NCBI GenBank assembly: GCA_014730115.1
Contig: WJIU01000032.1
Coordinates: forward strand, 1 to 48,989
Direction of reading: 5' to 3'
From: Microcaldota archaeon
GTDB lineage: Archaea > Micrarchaeota > Micrarchaeia > Anstonellales > Bilamarchaeaceae
DNA length: 48,989 nucleotides
The notes beneath the pieces are model-generated. The model was not told the origin of the DNA. It did no database searches and saw only the letters and a list, made by a program, of their open reading frames with translations. A program made the translations under genes and the position numbers. Below are positions 8,106-17,017 of this stretch, piece after piece (position 1 is the first letter of the stretch; each line of letters opens with the position of its first letter).

Positions 8106-8752
8106 TTCAACCACTCAACAATCTCTTTTCCTTCCAGAAAAGGACAGCCATTTTTTTCTGCATATTCTTTTGCATTTTCCTTGGAAAGCGCCTTTCCGCT
8201 TCCCAGCATTTCGCAGAGCACCATCATTCCTTTCATGCCTGCAGCATTGGCTAAGGCGAGGGCAAGCTCGGTGTGCCCCTGCCTGTTTCTGATTCCCCTG
8301 CCGATGAGCAGGAACACATGGCCGGGCGAATAGAAATCCCTTATCAGCCCTTCTTTCAAATCTCCCCGGTTCTCAGCAAGCTCAGCCATTTTCCTGATTG
8401 TCATGGCCCGGTCGTTGTCTGTTATTCCGGTGTACACCCCCCTGTTGTTTACTGCAATAGCAAAAGAAGGCCTGTCCTTGTATGCTGTCTTGGTGCATTC
8501 CATTGCCTTTATATCAAAACCAGAGCCCGACAGGATCTCGGTATAGAAAGGCAGGCCCATTCTGTCTGCAATGTCCTTTTCTATGGCCAGGCAGATTAAC
8601 CCGCCGGCATCCTTCCTGAGGGTTTCGATTTTTTCAGGAGCCGCAAAGCCGGCATGGAAGACCATGTCCGCCTCCCCCTCGCGTCCATCCCCGTCATATA
8701 TTACTGCAACCCCGCCTTTCCTGAGCCGGGCTGCTGCTTTTTCTATATCCAT
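8102..8752 (-). CDS. ribB: 3,4-dihydroxy-2-butanone 4-phosphate synthase
   Basis: DGDGREGEADMVF, DAGGLICLA, TGITDNDRAMTIR, RNRQGHTELALALANAAG. Confidence 0.94.
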   Translation of the reverse strand: MDIEKAAARLRKGGVAVIYDGDGREGEADMVFHAGFAAPEKIETLRKDAGGLICLAIEKDIADRMGLPFYTEILSGSGFDIKAMECTKTAYKDRPSFAIAVNNRGVYTGITDNDRAMTIRKMAELAENRGDLKEGLIRDFYSPGHVFLLIGRGIRNRQGHTELALALANAAGMKGMMVLCEMLGSGKALSKENAKEYAEKNGCPFLEGKEIVEWLK

Positions 8753-8788
8753 AAAAACCTGTTTGTTTAGCCCAATCCAGGTATTTAT

Positions 8789-8814
8789 AGCTACCTACCA
8801 GTTTCCTGGTAGCT
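8789..8814. promoter_or_regulatory. overlapping inverted repeats between pyrK stop and ribB TATA box; candidate operator or terminator
   Basis: CTACCAG-TTTC-CTGGTAG (8795-8812) nested with AGCTACC...GGTAGCT (8789-8814), abutting minus-strand TATAAATA. Confidence 0.5.
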
Positions 8815-9617
8815 CAGATATCAACATTCTTGCCGCTGGCATCCCGTTTCCTTTTTCCGAAGTCAGGCATTGAAAGAACTTCCTCTCCGGTGAACACCGG
8901 CCCGTCTTGGCAGCAGAGGTGGCCGTTTATGTCGCAGGAGCCACAAATCCCGACTCCGCATTTCATGTGCCTCTCAACCGAAACCTGGCAGGGCATTCCA
9001 TGGTCATGGCAGACCTTTGCCGCCGCCAGCATCATCTTCTCCGGTCCGCAGGCATAGACCTGGTCAATCTTTTTTTCGCCAATCAGCCATTCCGCCTCAA
9101 TCATGACCGTTCCTTTTTTGCCCCGTGAGCCGTCGTCAGTGGTTATAAACGCTTCCTTGCTCACTGTAAAAAGCTGCTTTTCCCATATAATATCCTTGCC
9201 TGTTTTGCCTCCAACCACTGAATAAACACCCATTCCGTTCTGCTTTGCAACCCTGGCCAGGAAATACATGGGCACCACACCATAGCCGCCGCCGATTACC
9301 AGCATGCTTTTTGCATCCTTTGGTATCCGGAACGGCCTCCCGAAAGGTCCGCGGTAGGAAACCATGTCACCTGCCCTGAGCTCGTGCAGCTTGGACGAAA
9401 CCTTCCCCACACTGGCCACTGATATTGTGAGGGGGTTGCTGTTGCCGATGCTCATCGGCCGCTCACCCTCTCCCGGCACCCAGACCATCAGGAACTGCCC
9501 GGGCAGCGCATCCCTCATATCATGCTCTATCTCTATGGTCTTCACCCGGTAGTTCTCCTCAATCACTTTCCTGACCTTCCGGCTGTATACCGGCTTAATG
9601 TTTTCGAATTTCCTCAT
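8814..9617 (-). CDS. pyrK: dihydroorotate dehydrogenase electron transfer subunit (FAD/2Fe-2S)
   Basis: LPGQFLMVWVPGEGERPMSIG, GGGYGVVPMYFLA, CGVGICGSCDINGHLCCQDGPVF; ATG at 9617 overlaps end of pyrD. Confidence 0.9.
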   Translation of the reverse strand: MRKFENIKPVYSRKVRKVIEENYRVKTIEIEHDMRDALPGQFLMVWVPGEGERPMSIGNSNPLTISVASVGKVSSKLHELRAGDMVSYRGPFGRPFRIPKDAKSMLVIGGGYGVVPMYFLARVAKQNGMGVYSVVGGKTGKDIIWEKQLFTVSKEAFITTDDGSRGKKGTVMIEAEWLIGEKKIDQVYACGPEKMMLAAAKVCHDHGMPCQVSVERHMKCGVGICGSCDINGHLCCQDGPVFTGEEVLSMPDFGKRKRDASGKNVDI

Positions 9618-10533
9618 GAACTGCACCTTTAATCTCGTCAATGCTGCTGTATCCGTACATGTCCAGCCAGACATTCATCTCCCTGGCAATCAAATCAAAT
9701 GCCTCCGGCCCCCTGTAGTATACTGCAGTCCCTACTCCGGTCCAGCTCGCGCCCGCCATCATCATCTCAATTGCATCCACTCCTGCATTTATCCCGCCGG
9801 TTCCGATTACCGGAATGTCCACTGAACTGGTAATGTCATACACGCAACGTACTGCAACAGGCTTTATGGGCGGGCCGCTCAGCCCCCCCATTCCGAATCC
9901 CAGGACAGGCATCTTCCGGTGTATGTCAATCTTCATGCCCGGCCCCAGCGAATTGCCCATGTTGATTGCATCTGCGCCCGCATCCCTTGCGGCTCCGGCC
10001 GCCTTTACCACTCCGGGAACAGACGGGGACAGCTTGATTATCAGGGGCAGTTTGGTGTTTTCCTTTATTGCAGAGGTGATGTCTGCAACTGATTCTGCCG
10101 CTCCCTGCCCTGCCATCGTGCCGTAGCCGGGGGTATGGGGGCAGGAAAGCACCGCCTCCACCGCACTGGCATTAAGCTCATCGCCCTGATTTTCTATAGT
10201 TTCAGCAAGCGCTGAAAATTCCTTTCTGTCCTTCCCCACTATGCTGATTATCAGGGGCTCTTCTCTCTTCCAGCCGCTGAACTCCTTTAGCCCCTCTTCA
10301 ATGCCGGGATTGGGATACCCCATTGCATTCAGGAGTCCGCATTCTGTTTCCACAATGTTCGGGCCCTCATGACCCTTTCGCGGCTCCATGGACAGGGATT
10401 TGGTGGTTACGGTGCCGCATCCGCTGTTGCATGACCTTTCCAGGCTTTCCCTTGTCATTCCCAGAACACCGGATGCAAGGATTATCGGGTTTTTCAGCTT
10501 CCTGCCGAAAAATTCGCACTCCAGACTTGCCAT
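9595..10533 (-). CDS. pyrD: dihydroorotate dehydrogenase (class 1B catalytic subunit)
   Basis: LECEFFGRKLKNPIILASG, NAMGYPNPG, KLSPSV, GLSGPPIKPVAVRCVYDI, GTGGI. Confidence 0.94.
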   Translation of the reverse strand: MASLECEFFGRKLKNPIILASGVLGMTRESLERSCNSGCGTVTTKSLSMEPRKGHEGPNIVETECGLLNAMGYPNPGIEEGLKEFSGWKREEPLIISIVGKDRKEFSALAETIENQGDELNASAVEAVLSCPHTPGYGTMAGQGAAESVADITSAIKENTKLPLIIKLSPSVPGVVKAAGAARDAGADAINMGNSLGPGMKIDIHRKMPVLGFGMGGLSGPPIKPVAVRCVYDITSSVDIPVIGTGGINAGVDAIEMMMAGASWTGVGTAVYYRGPEAFDLIAREMNVWLDMYGYSSIDEIKGAVHEEIRKH

Positions 10534-10683
10534 AAGAATTACCAGGGAAACTGCTGTTTTAATCTTAATAAACCCTTACTCTGCTGTGGTCGCAGAGCCG
10601 GCCCCGGGGAATGCTTAAGTTTATTTGCCGGCCTTGCGCGGCAGCTTTAAAAAGGTTAGAATTCTATGCACTGCGTGATTGTC

Positions 10684-11358
10684 ATGATGAAAAATGCAGC
10701 GATTCTTTCAATTGTATTTGCCCTTCTGCTTTTCGGCTGTGCTGCTCCCGAGCAGCAAGGCGAAGGGCCTGCGGCCGGCGAAGAACAGGCCGGTGAAGCA
10801 GAGGACAATGCAACCGGACCATCTGAAACCGGGGACGGCGTTTCTGACAGCGACACCGGCGATGAGGACGGAGCAGGGCAGGAGCCTGACAGCGGAGTTG
10901 ACCTCACCGGGCTTGACTACGCAGCAGTCATGGCCCTCGGAATTCCGGTGCAGTGCGACATCACCACCACCCAGGACGGCGAGACCACGGATGTCAAGCT
11001 GTATGCAAACGGCGAGAATGAAATCCGCTGGGAATCCGAAATGGAAGGGATGGAAGAATGCGGCAAATTCGTTTACATACTGAAAAACAACAAGGTTTAT
11101 TTTGGGTGCGAAGGCAGCAAATTCCCTCCCGGCTCCACCTGTGACTGGCTTACTATGGAGTCCGAAGCCGGGGACGGCGGCGAGCCGAGCGGAGATATGG
11201 GGGGCATGACCGTTGACACCCCTGAGTTTGAAGATGTTCCGTCCACCCAGATAAGCTGCCTGCCCTGGATTTATGATTCATCCATGTTTGCTACACCGGG
11301 CAAGGTGTGCACCATGGAGGACTACATGCAGGAAGCCATGGACGGATATGAATACTGA
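10684..11358 (+). CDS. predicted lipoprotein with acidic low-complexity linker
   Basis: MMKNAAILSIVFALLLFGC lipobox followed by an E/G/D/T-rich linker and a Cys-containing domain. Confidence 0.7.
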   Translation: MMKNAAILSIVFALLLFGCAAPEQQGEGPAAGEEQAGEAEDNATGPSETGDGVSDSDTGDEDGAGQEPDSGVDLTGLDYAAVMALGIPVQCDITTTQDGETTDVKLYANGENEIRWESEMEGMEECGKFVYILKNNKVYFGCEGSKFPPGSTCDWLTMESEAGDGGEPSGDMGGMTVDTPEFEDVPSTQISCLPWIYDSSMFATPGKVCTMEDYMQEAMDGYEY

Positions 11359-11373
11359 TGCTCAAGAGGGGGG

Positions 11374-11425
11374 CCACCATCCCACCCACCCATCCCTCCT
11401 TGTATGGTGGTTTTCCCCTTCTTTT
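11374..11425 (+). terminator. candidate hairpin plus T-rich terminator
   Basis: CCACCAT (11374-11380) / ATGGTGG (11404-11410), then TTTTCCCCTTCTTTTT. Confidence 0.4.
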
Positions 11426-11450
11426 TCTTGTTTCTGCAATATTAGGGGAT

Positions 11451-11460
11451 TTTATATTCT
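11451..11460 (+). promoter_or_regulatory. ftsZ TATA box; GAGGGGGGT ribosome-binding site at 11489-11497
   Basis: TTTATATTCT upstream of the ATG at 11500 and a strong purine-rich SD. Confidence 0.5.
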
Positions 11461-11499
11461 TTTCTTTGCAATTTAACGTAACGTCTAAGAGGGGGGTAC

Positions 11500-12540
11500 A
11501 TGTTCGAAGATATTGTCAAAGCAGCTAAGGAAGACGAATCCCTGAGGGATACCGAGAGTTCAAACATCCGGATTGCGGTTCTGGGCGTAGGAGGCGCAGG
11601 GTGCAATTGCATCAACCGCATTTACAACACTGGCATTAAAAGTGCAAAGACCATTGCAATCAATACTGATGGAAAGCACCTGAATATTATGAACGCCCAC
11701 AAGAAGGTGCTTCTTGGGAAGACCATTACCAGGGGCTTGGGGGCAGGCGGTGACACTGGCGTTGCCAAGAAATGCGCCGAAGTAGACCGGGACCTTCTGA
11801 AAAAGGAAATAGGCGAAAATGAGCTTGCTTTTCTTTGTGCAGGCATGGGCGGAGGAACCGGCGGAGGCGCATCGCCGGAGATTGCCCGGATTGCCAAGGA
11901 GCAGGGAGCCATCGTGGTGGCAATGGTTACCTATCCGTTTGCACTGGAGAGGGTCCGGCTAAAGAAGGCCCAGGCATCCCTTCAGGAGCTGGTAAAGGTA
12001 TGTGATACCGTAGTGGTGATAGACAACAACCGGCTGGCTGAGTATGCGCCCAACCTTCCCATAAACAAGGCATTTGAGCTTGCAGACTCCATAACCACCC
12101 GCGCAGTTACCGGCATTTCCGACACAATCATGTTCCCCAGCCTTATCAATGTGGACTATGCAGACGTTAAAACAGTGATGGAAGGCGGGGGGCTTTCTAT
12201 GATATCCCTGGGCAGCGGAAACGGCCATGACAAGGTCAACGATGCAGTCAAGGATACCCTTGAGCATCCGCTGCTGGATGTGGATTATGAAGGAGCCCGG
12301 GGCTGCCTTATTCATCTCGAAGGAGGGTCTGAGCTTACCCTGGGGGACGCAATCAGGACCGGAGAGCTGCTTACCGAAAGCTTTGATGAGAATGCAAATA
12401 TAAAGATTGGCGCTAGAATTAACCCTGCTGTCAAAAGCGGCATAAGAATCACCGCAATAATTACCGGTGTAAAGTCGCCTTATATACTGGGCAAGGGCGA
12501 GCAGTCCGCTGAAGAGCGAGAACAGATTGAATATCTGTAA
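11500..12540 (+). CDS. ftsZ: cell division protein FtsZ
   Basis: VLGVGGAGCNCINR, INTDGKHL, AGMGGGTGGGASPEIARIAKE tubulin signature. Confidence 0.96.
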   Translation: MFEDIVKAAKEDESLRDTESSNIRIAVLGVGGAGCNCINRIYNTGIKSAKTIAINTDGKHLNIMNAHKKVLLGKTITRGLGAGGDTGVAKKCAEVDRDLLKKEIGENELAFLCAGMGGGTGGGASPEIARIAKEQGAIVVAMVTYPFALERVRLKKAQASLQELVKVCDTVVVIDNNRLAEYAPNLPINKAFELADSITTRAVTGISDTIMFPSLINVDYADVKTVMEGGGLSMISLGSGNGHDKVNDAVKDTLEHPLLDVDYEGARGCLIHLEGGSELTLGDAIRTGELLTESFDENANIKIGARINPAVKSGIRITAIITGVKSPYILGKGEQSAEEREQIEYL

Positions 12541-12555
12541 AATATTGGTGAATTT

Positions 12556-15500
12556 GTGTTTGTATCCTTTGAACTACTGCTATTACTATTCTGGATTTTT
12601 GTTTCTGCCTTTATTCCCGGGGCCATCCTGTCTTTTGGAATCTTAAGGAAGCAGGATTTCCTCTGGCTTGAGAAGCTGCTGATTGGATTTGCGCTGGGAA
12701 TCGTCCTGCTTGCCCTGATTCCGTTTCTTATGTATTTCCTGGCCGGGGTAAAATTCAGCTACATGGTTGCAGTTGTCTCGGTTGCCCTTCTTTACTTGAT
12801 ATCAATTGCGGTATTTGTCTGGAAAAAAGCATATGAAGGGCTGAAGCTTCCGGAAATGCCGAAGCTTGGAGCAGAGAATATTACAGTCACAAAAGAAGCA
12901 GCAGTTTCATTTTTCCTTCTGCTGATACTGGTGGTCAGCTTTATGCTGAGGGTGGGCACCTACAGCCCGGTATTCCAGGAGCTGGACCCCTACTACTACA
13001 CGTACATTGCCCAGCAGCTTCTGGTATTCGGGGAAAACCCGTTTGACGACCAGACTGCCTGGTACCCTGAGCTGGAAGTGGAGCACCGGCAGGTGCCTGC
13101 ACTCTCTTATCTTGAAGCTGTCTGGTATTCCCTTTACAATGGCGGGACAGAATACGACAACATGCTTCTGGCGGTGCTGGCGTCCATGTATCCCCCGGTT
13201 GCCGCAGTGCTTGCGGTGTTTTTCATCTATCTCTTTGTCTCGGTGGTTACCAAAAGGGAATGGGGCCTGGTTTCCGCAGGCCTGGCCACTTCAGTGCCTA
13301 TTTTCATAATGAAGCTTTCCGCAGGAGAGCAGGAAATCCAGCCATATGCATTCTTTTCGCTGACATTTTTCTTTGCAATGTATGCACTCACCCTGAAAAG
13401 AAAGGGGGGACTGCTCTTCCCGGCACTGGCCGGCCTTGGCTTTGCCGCGGTTGCACTGGGAAGCGGGTCCCAGGTTCTTGCAATGATATCTGCCATGCTG
13501 TTCATGGTTGTACAGTCAATAGCCCTCTATCTGAGAGATGAAGACGAATCCGGGCTCTTCAGCCTGCTGAAATCAAATGCGGTGATATTCCTCATCGGCC
13601 CTTTCCTGGGAAGCTTTATACTCAGGGACTGGTTCCGGCGCGGATGGTTCACCATGGACTTCACCATAGTTGCCCCCTACTTCCTTGCGCTGGCATTTGT
13701 GGGACTTTTGTATATTCTCAAGAAAAAGCTGCCTGATTTCCAGAAGGCATCCCTGGCCCTTGCCGCTGTCCTGCTAGTGGGGATGGTTGCCCTGGCCGCA
13801 ACGCCTCTTGGGGAGTATGCCACCAAATCTGCAAAAAGGGCATTCGGCATAGCGGAATTCCGCTTTCCTCTCCAGAGAACAATCGCAGAGCAGAACCTTG
13901 CCCCCTCCAACCTGGGAAGCACGATGGGCTTCGTTGCTCAGACCTATGATGTGGTGTTTGCCACCCTGCTCACACCGGTAACAGCAATCCTGCGGCTGGG
14001 CTCGGAAGGCGCCGCAGCCGGCCTGGAAGACGGGCTGGGCTGGATATTCTCCCAGCTGTTCCTGATTGTTACAGTCCCGGTCAATCTTGCGCTTGCCCTG
14101 TTTGTCGGCATAGTGAACCTGGTGCTTGGCACCAACGTCCAGTTTGTTGACAAGGCCAACAGCCTGCTGCTGCTTTGGGTGCTTGCCTTCTGGGTTGCAG
14201 CAGCATATGCCCTTTACCGGTTTGTAAAATACAAGGAAAACAACCTTTCCCTGCTGATGCTCACATTCATCATGCCTGCCTTTGTGGTCGGCATAATCAA
14301 GGCAAAATACACGGTATACGCAGCCGTGCTGCTCTCGGTTGCCATCGGATTCTCCCTTGGAACCCTGGGCGGGCCTCTGAGCGAGATTTTAAAGGGCGAG
14401 AAAACCAGGGAAGCTGTGGGCCGCGCACTGCTTGTAGTGGGGACTGCGCTGGTTGTAATCCAGTTTGCATTCGGTGGCTTTGCGCCTTCTCTTCTCTGGG
14501 GGTCTGCAATTCCGCTGTACCAGAATGACCCGGCAGAACTTGCCCCCAAGTTTCAGCAGTTCTGCGATGTTTCCAATGATTCCGTTGTATGCGCCGCAGC
14601 TGAAGACCCGACGGGATATGCAGAGCAGGGGACCAACTACCAGTACAACAGAAAGCTCTGCGAGCTTTCCATCCTGTCTGATTATTCCCATTACAGCAAG
14701 CGGGGAAAGGCACCTTTCTGGGAAGCTTCGGTGGCCTCCTTCCGCTGCCAGCGTATTGCCCCCTACTGGATTGAGACCATGGAGTGGATACGCCACAACA
14801 CTGAAAACGATTCCCGGACCACCTCCTGGTGGGACTACGGCCACTGGATAAACTTCTTTGGCCAGAAAAATGCAGTTCTCAGAAACGAGCACCGCTCCAA
14901 GACAATGATTGGCGCGGTTGCGGACGGGTATCTTGATGCCACCCCCGAAGAGCTTAAGGACTGGATGAAAGAGCATGACAGCGAATATGCCCTTTTAGAC
15001 ATGGAGCTCATTATGAGCGGCGCATCCCTGGGTGGAAAATACGGTGCTTTGAATTATCTTTCCTGCGCCCACAACAACGAGACCACTGTGGAAAGAGGCA
15101 CCATGAAGTCCGACTGTGAAGCTGAACACCTGTGGGAGACCATATTCATTTCCAGCCAGCCCTGCACAATATCAAAAACCGGCAACAAGACCGGAAACCT
15201 TGCCTACAAGGTTTACGAAGACGTATACCAGGAAAAGAACGGGGAGGCCGAGTTCCTCGGCACTTTCTACCGCCACTATTACCCTCCTGGCTGTGTCAAT
15301 CCCAAGGATGCCAACACGGTTTCCTACTGCAGGAATGCAGTTCACATGGAGCCGGCCTATTGCGTGGGCAACGTCTTGCTGGCCACCAACGAAACAATTC
15401 CCGGAACATACTACCTTAACCAGACCTATCCTACCGGAGACCTCAAGCTGAACAAGGCAATGCTTCAGCTGCCGTTGCAGTACCACACCTCTCACCTTGG

Positions 15501-15705
15501 CCCGGTAACTGCAGCAACCCTGTTTTACACCAATGAGCCAATCTGGATTGAGAACGGAGTGATAAAATCAGGCTATGAGGACCGGAAAGGAGAGTTCTAT
15601 GATTCCAACCTTTACAAGGGCCTTTTCCTGAACAGCATCCCGGGATTCGAGCTGGCATTCACCTCCAGCGGCGGAGCGGTCAAGATTTACAAAATAGCTG
15701 ATTGA
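12556..15705 (+). CDS. aglB: STT3-family oligosaccharyltransferase (AglB)
   Basis: 1049 aa polytopic N-half, ELDPYYYTYIAQQLL, WWDYG motif in TTSWWDYGHWINFFGQ; GTG start. Confidence 0.93.
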   Translation: MFVSFELLLLLFWIFVSAFIPGAILSFGILRKQDFLWLEKLLIGFALGIVLLALIPFLMYFLAGVKFSYMVAVVSVALLYLISIAVFVWKKAYEGLKLPEMPKLGAENITVTKEAAVSFFLLLILVVSFMLRVGTYSPVFQELDPYYYTYIAQQLLVFGENPFDDQTAWYPELEVEHRQVPALSYLEAVWYSLYNGGTEYDNMLLAVLASMYPPVAAVLAVFFIYLFVSVVTKREWGLVSAGLATSVPIFIMKLSAGEQEIQPYAFFSLTFFFAMYALTLKRKGGLLFPALAGLGFAAVALGSGSQVLAMISAMLFMVVQSIALYLRDEDESGLFSLLKSNAVIFLIGPFLGSFILRDWFRRGWFTMDFTIVAPYFLALAFVGLLYILKKKLPDFQKASLALAAVLLVGMVALAATPLGEYATKSAKRAFGIAEFRFPLQRTIAEQNLAPSNLGSTMGFVAQTYDVVFATLLTPVTAILRLGSEGAAAGLEDGLGWIFSQLFLIVTVPVNLALALFVGIVNLVLGTNVQFVDKANSLLLLWVLAFWVAAAYALYRFVKYKENNLSLLMLTFIMPAFVVGIIKAKYTVYAAVLLSVAIGFSLGTLGGPLSEILKGEKTREAVGRALLVVGTALVVIQFAFGGFAPSLLWGSAIPLYQNDPAELAPKFQQFCDVSNDSVVCAAAEDPTGYAEQGTNYQYNRKLCELSILSDYSHYSKRGKAPFWEASVASFRCQRIAPYWIETMEWIRHNTENDSRTTSWWDYGHWINFFGQKNAVLRNEHRSKTMIGAVADGYLDATPEELKDWMKEHDSEYALLDMELIMSGASLGGKYGALNYLSCAHNNETTVERGTMKSDCEAEHLWETIFISSQPCTISKTGNKTGNLAYKVYEDVYQEKNGEAEFLGTFYRHYYPPGCVNPKDANTVSYCRNAVHMEPAYCVGNVLLATNETIPGTYYLNQTYPTGDLKLNKAMLQLPLQYHTSHLGPVTAATLFYTNEPIWIENGVIKSGYEDRKGEFYDSNLYKGLFLNSIPGFELAFTSSGGAVKIYKIAD

Positions 15706-15706
15706 A

Positions 15707-17017
15707 ATGTATTCAGACAAAGTAAAGAAACTCCTGAAGAAAAAAAATATCGGGGTGGGGGACCTGGTCAGGGTGCTTTCAAGAGGGGCCAGGTTTACCG
15801 GAATGCTGATGCCCCGCCCGTTTTCAGGAGACCCCGATGTTGTGGTAATCAAGCAGGAGAGCGGCTATAACATCGGAATCAAGGCGGATGAGATTGAGCT
15901 TTTGGAGACTGCAGGGGCAAGGCCTGAGCACAAGGCTGAGCAGGAGGCCCCCAAAAAAGGGGATGTTGCCATCCTGGGCTGCGGGGGGACCATTGCCTCC
16001 AGAATCGAGTATAAGACCGGGGCGGTTTACCCATCCATCACTCCCAAGGAATTGAGAACCGCATTCCCGAAATTAAAGAAATGGCCCATCCATTCCCGCC
16101 AGATATTCTCTTTGTTTTCAGAAGACATGAATGCCGGCCACTGGAGGGTGCTTGCCGATGAGATTGAAAATGAAATCAAAAAGGGCTCAGAGGGCGTAGT
16201 GGTCATGCACGGCACCGATACCATGGCATACACTGCCGCTGCCATGAGCTTTATGCTTCAGAACCTTCCTGTTCCCGTAGTCCTGGTGGGCTCCCAGAGA
16301 AGCTCGGACCGGCCTTCCAGTGAAAATGAGATGAATCTGCTGAATTCAGTTTATGCAGCAACCAAAGATGTGGGGGAGGTGATGGTGTGCATGCATTCCA
16401 GCACCAATGATGACTATTGCCACTTCCATCGCGGGACCAAGGTGAGGAAGATGCACACCTCCAGAAGGGACGCTTTTCATTCAATCAATGCCCTCCCCCT
16501 TTTCAGGGCCGACTACAGGAATGATGTTTTTGAAGAGCTGTCCGGGCACAGGAAAAGGTCGGGCGGAGAGCTGGTTTCCAGAAAGAAGCTCAACGATAAT
16601 ATTGCAATGGTTTATGCCCATCCCAACATAAGGCCGGAATTCATATCCGGGCTTGATTCCTATGACGGCGTGGTTCTGGTCGGAACCGGGCTGGGCCATG
16701 TGCCGGTCAATGCCTTTGACGACAAAACAGTAACCAGCATCTACCAGCCGCTAAAAGAGCTGATTGAATCAGGCATTCCGGTGGTAATGAGCTCCCAGTG
16801 CATATCCGGAAGGCTTTGCATGAGGGTGTACACCAACGGAAGGCTTCTCAACAGGGCAGGAGTAATAGGGGACGGGGCGGACTGGACCCCGGAAACTGCA
16901 TACGTGAAATTGTGCTGGGTTCTTGGCCAGACCAGGGATATGAAAAAGGCCGGGAAGCTAATGATGGCCGATGTTGCGGGTGAAATCAGCAGCAGGTCTG
17001 TACTGGAGGAAATCTGA
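15707..17017 (+). CDS. gatD: Glu-tRNA(Gln) amidotransferase subunit D
   Basis: Asparaginase-like ILGCGGTIASRIEYKTGAVYPSITPKEL, VVMHGTDTMAYTAAAMSFML. Confidence 0.95.
   Translation: MYSDKVKKLLKKKNIGVGDLVRVLSRGARFTGMLMPRPFSGDPDVVVIKQESGYNIGIKADEIELLETAGARPEHKAEQEAPKKGDVAILGCGGTIASRIEYKTGAVYPSITPKELRTAFPKLKKWPIHSRQIFSLFSEDMNAGHWRVLADEIENEIKKGSEGVVVMHGTDTMAYTAAAMSFMLQNLPVPVVLVGSQRSSDRPSSENEMNLLNSVYAATKDVGEVMVCMHSSTNDDYCHFHRGTKVRKMHTSRRDAFHSINALPLFRADYRNDVFEELSGHRKRSGGELVSRKKLNDNIAMVYAHPNIRPEFISGLDSYDGVVLVGTGLGHVPVNAFDDKTVTSIYQPLKELIESGIPVVMSSQCISGRLCMRVYTNGRLLNRAGVIGDGADWTPETAYVKLCWVLGQTRDMKKAGKLMMADVAGEISSRSVLEEI

Noticed and set aside
10540-10660. GC-rich divergent gap as a possible tRNA or structured RNA
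   Set aside because: No acceptor, D or T-loop pattern; short GCCGG repeats fit a divergent promoter region
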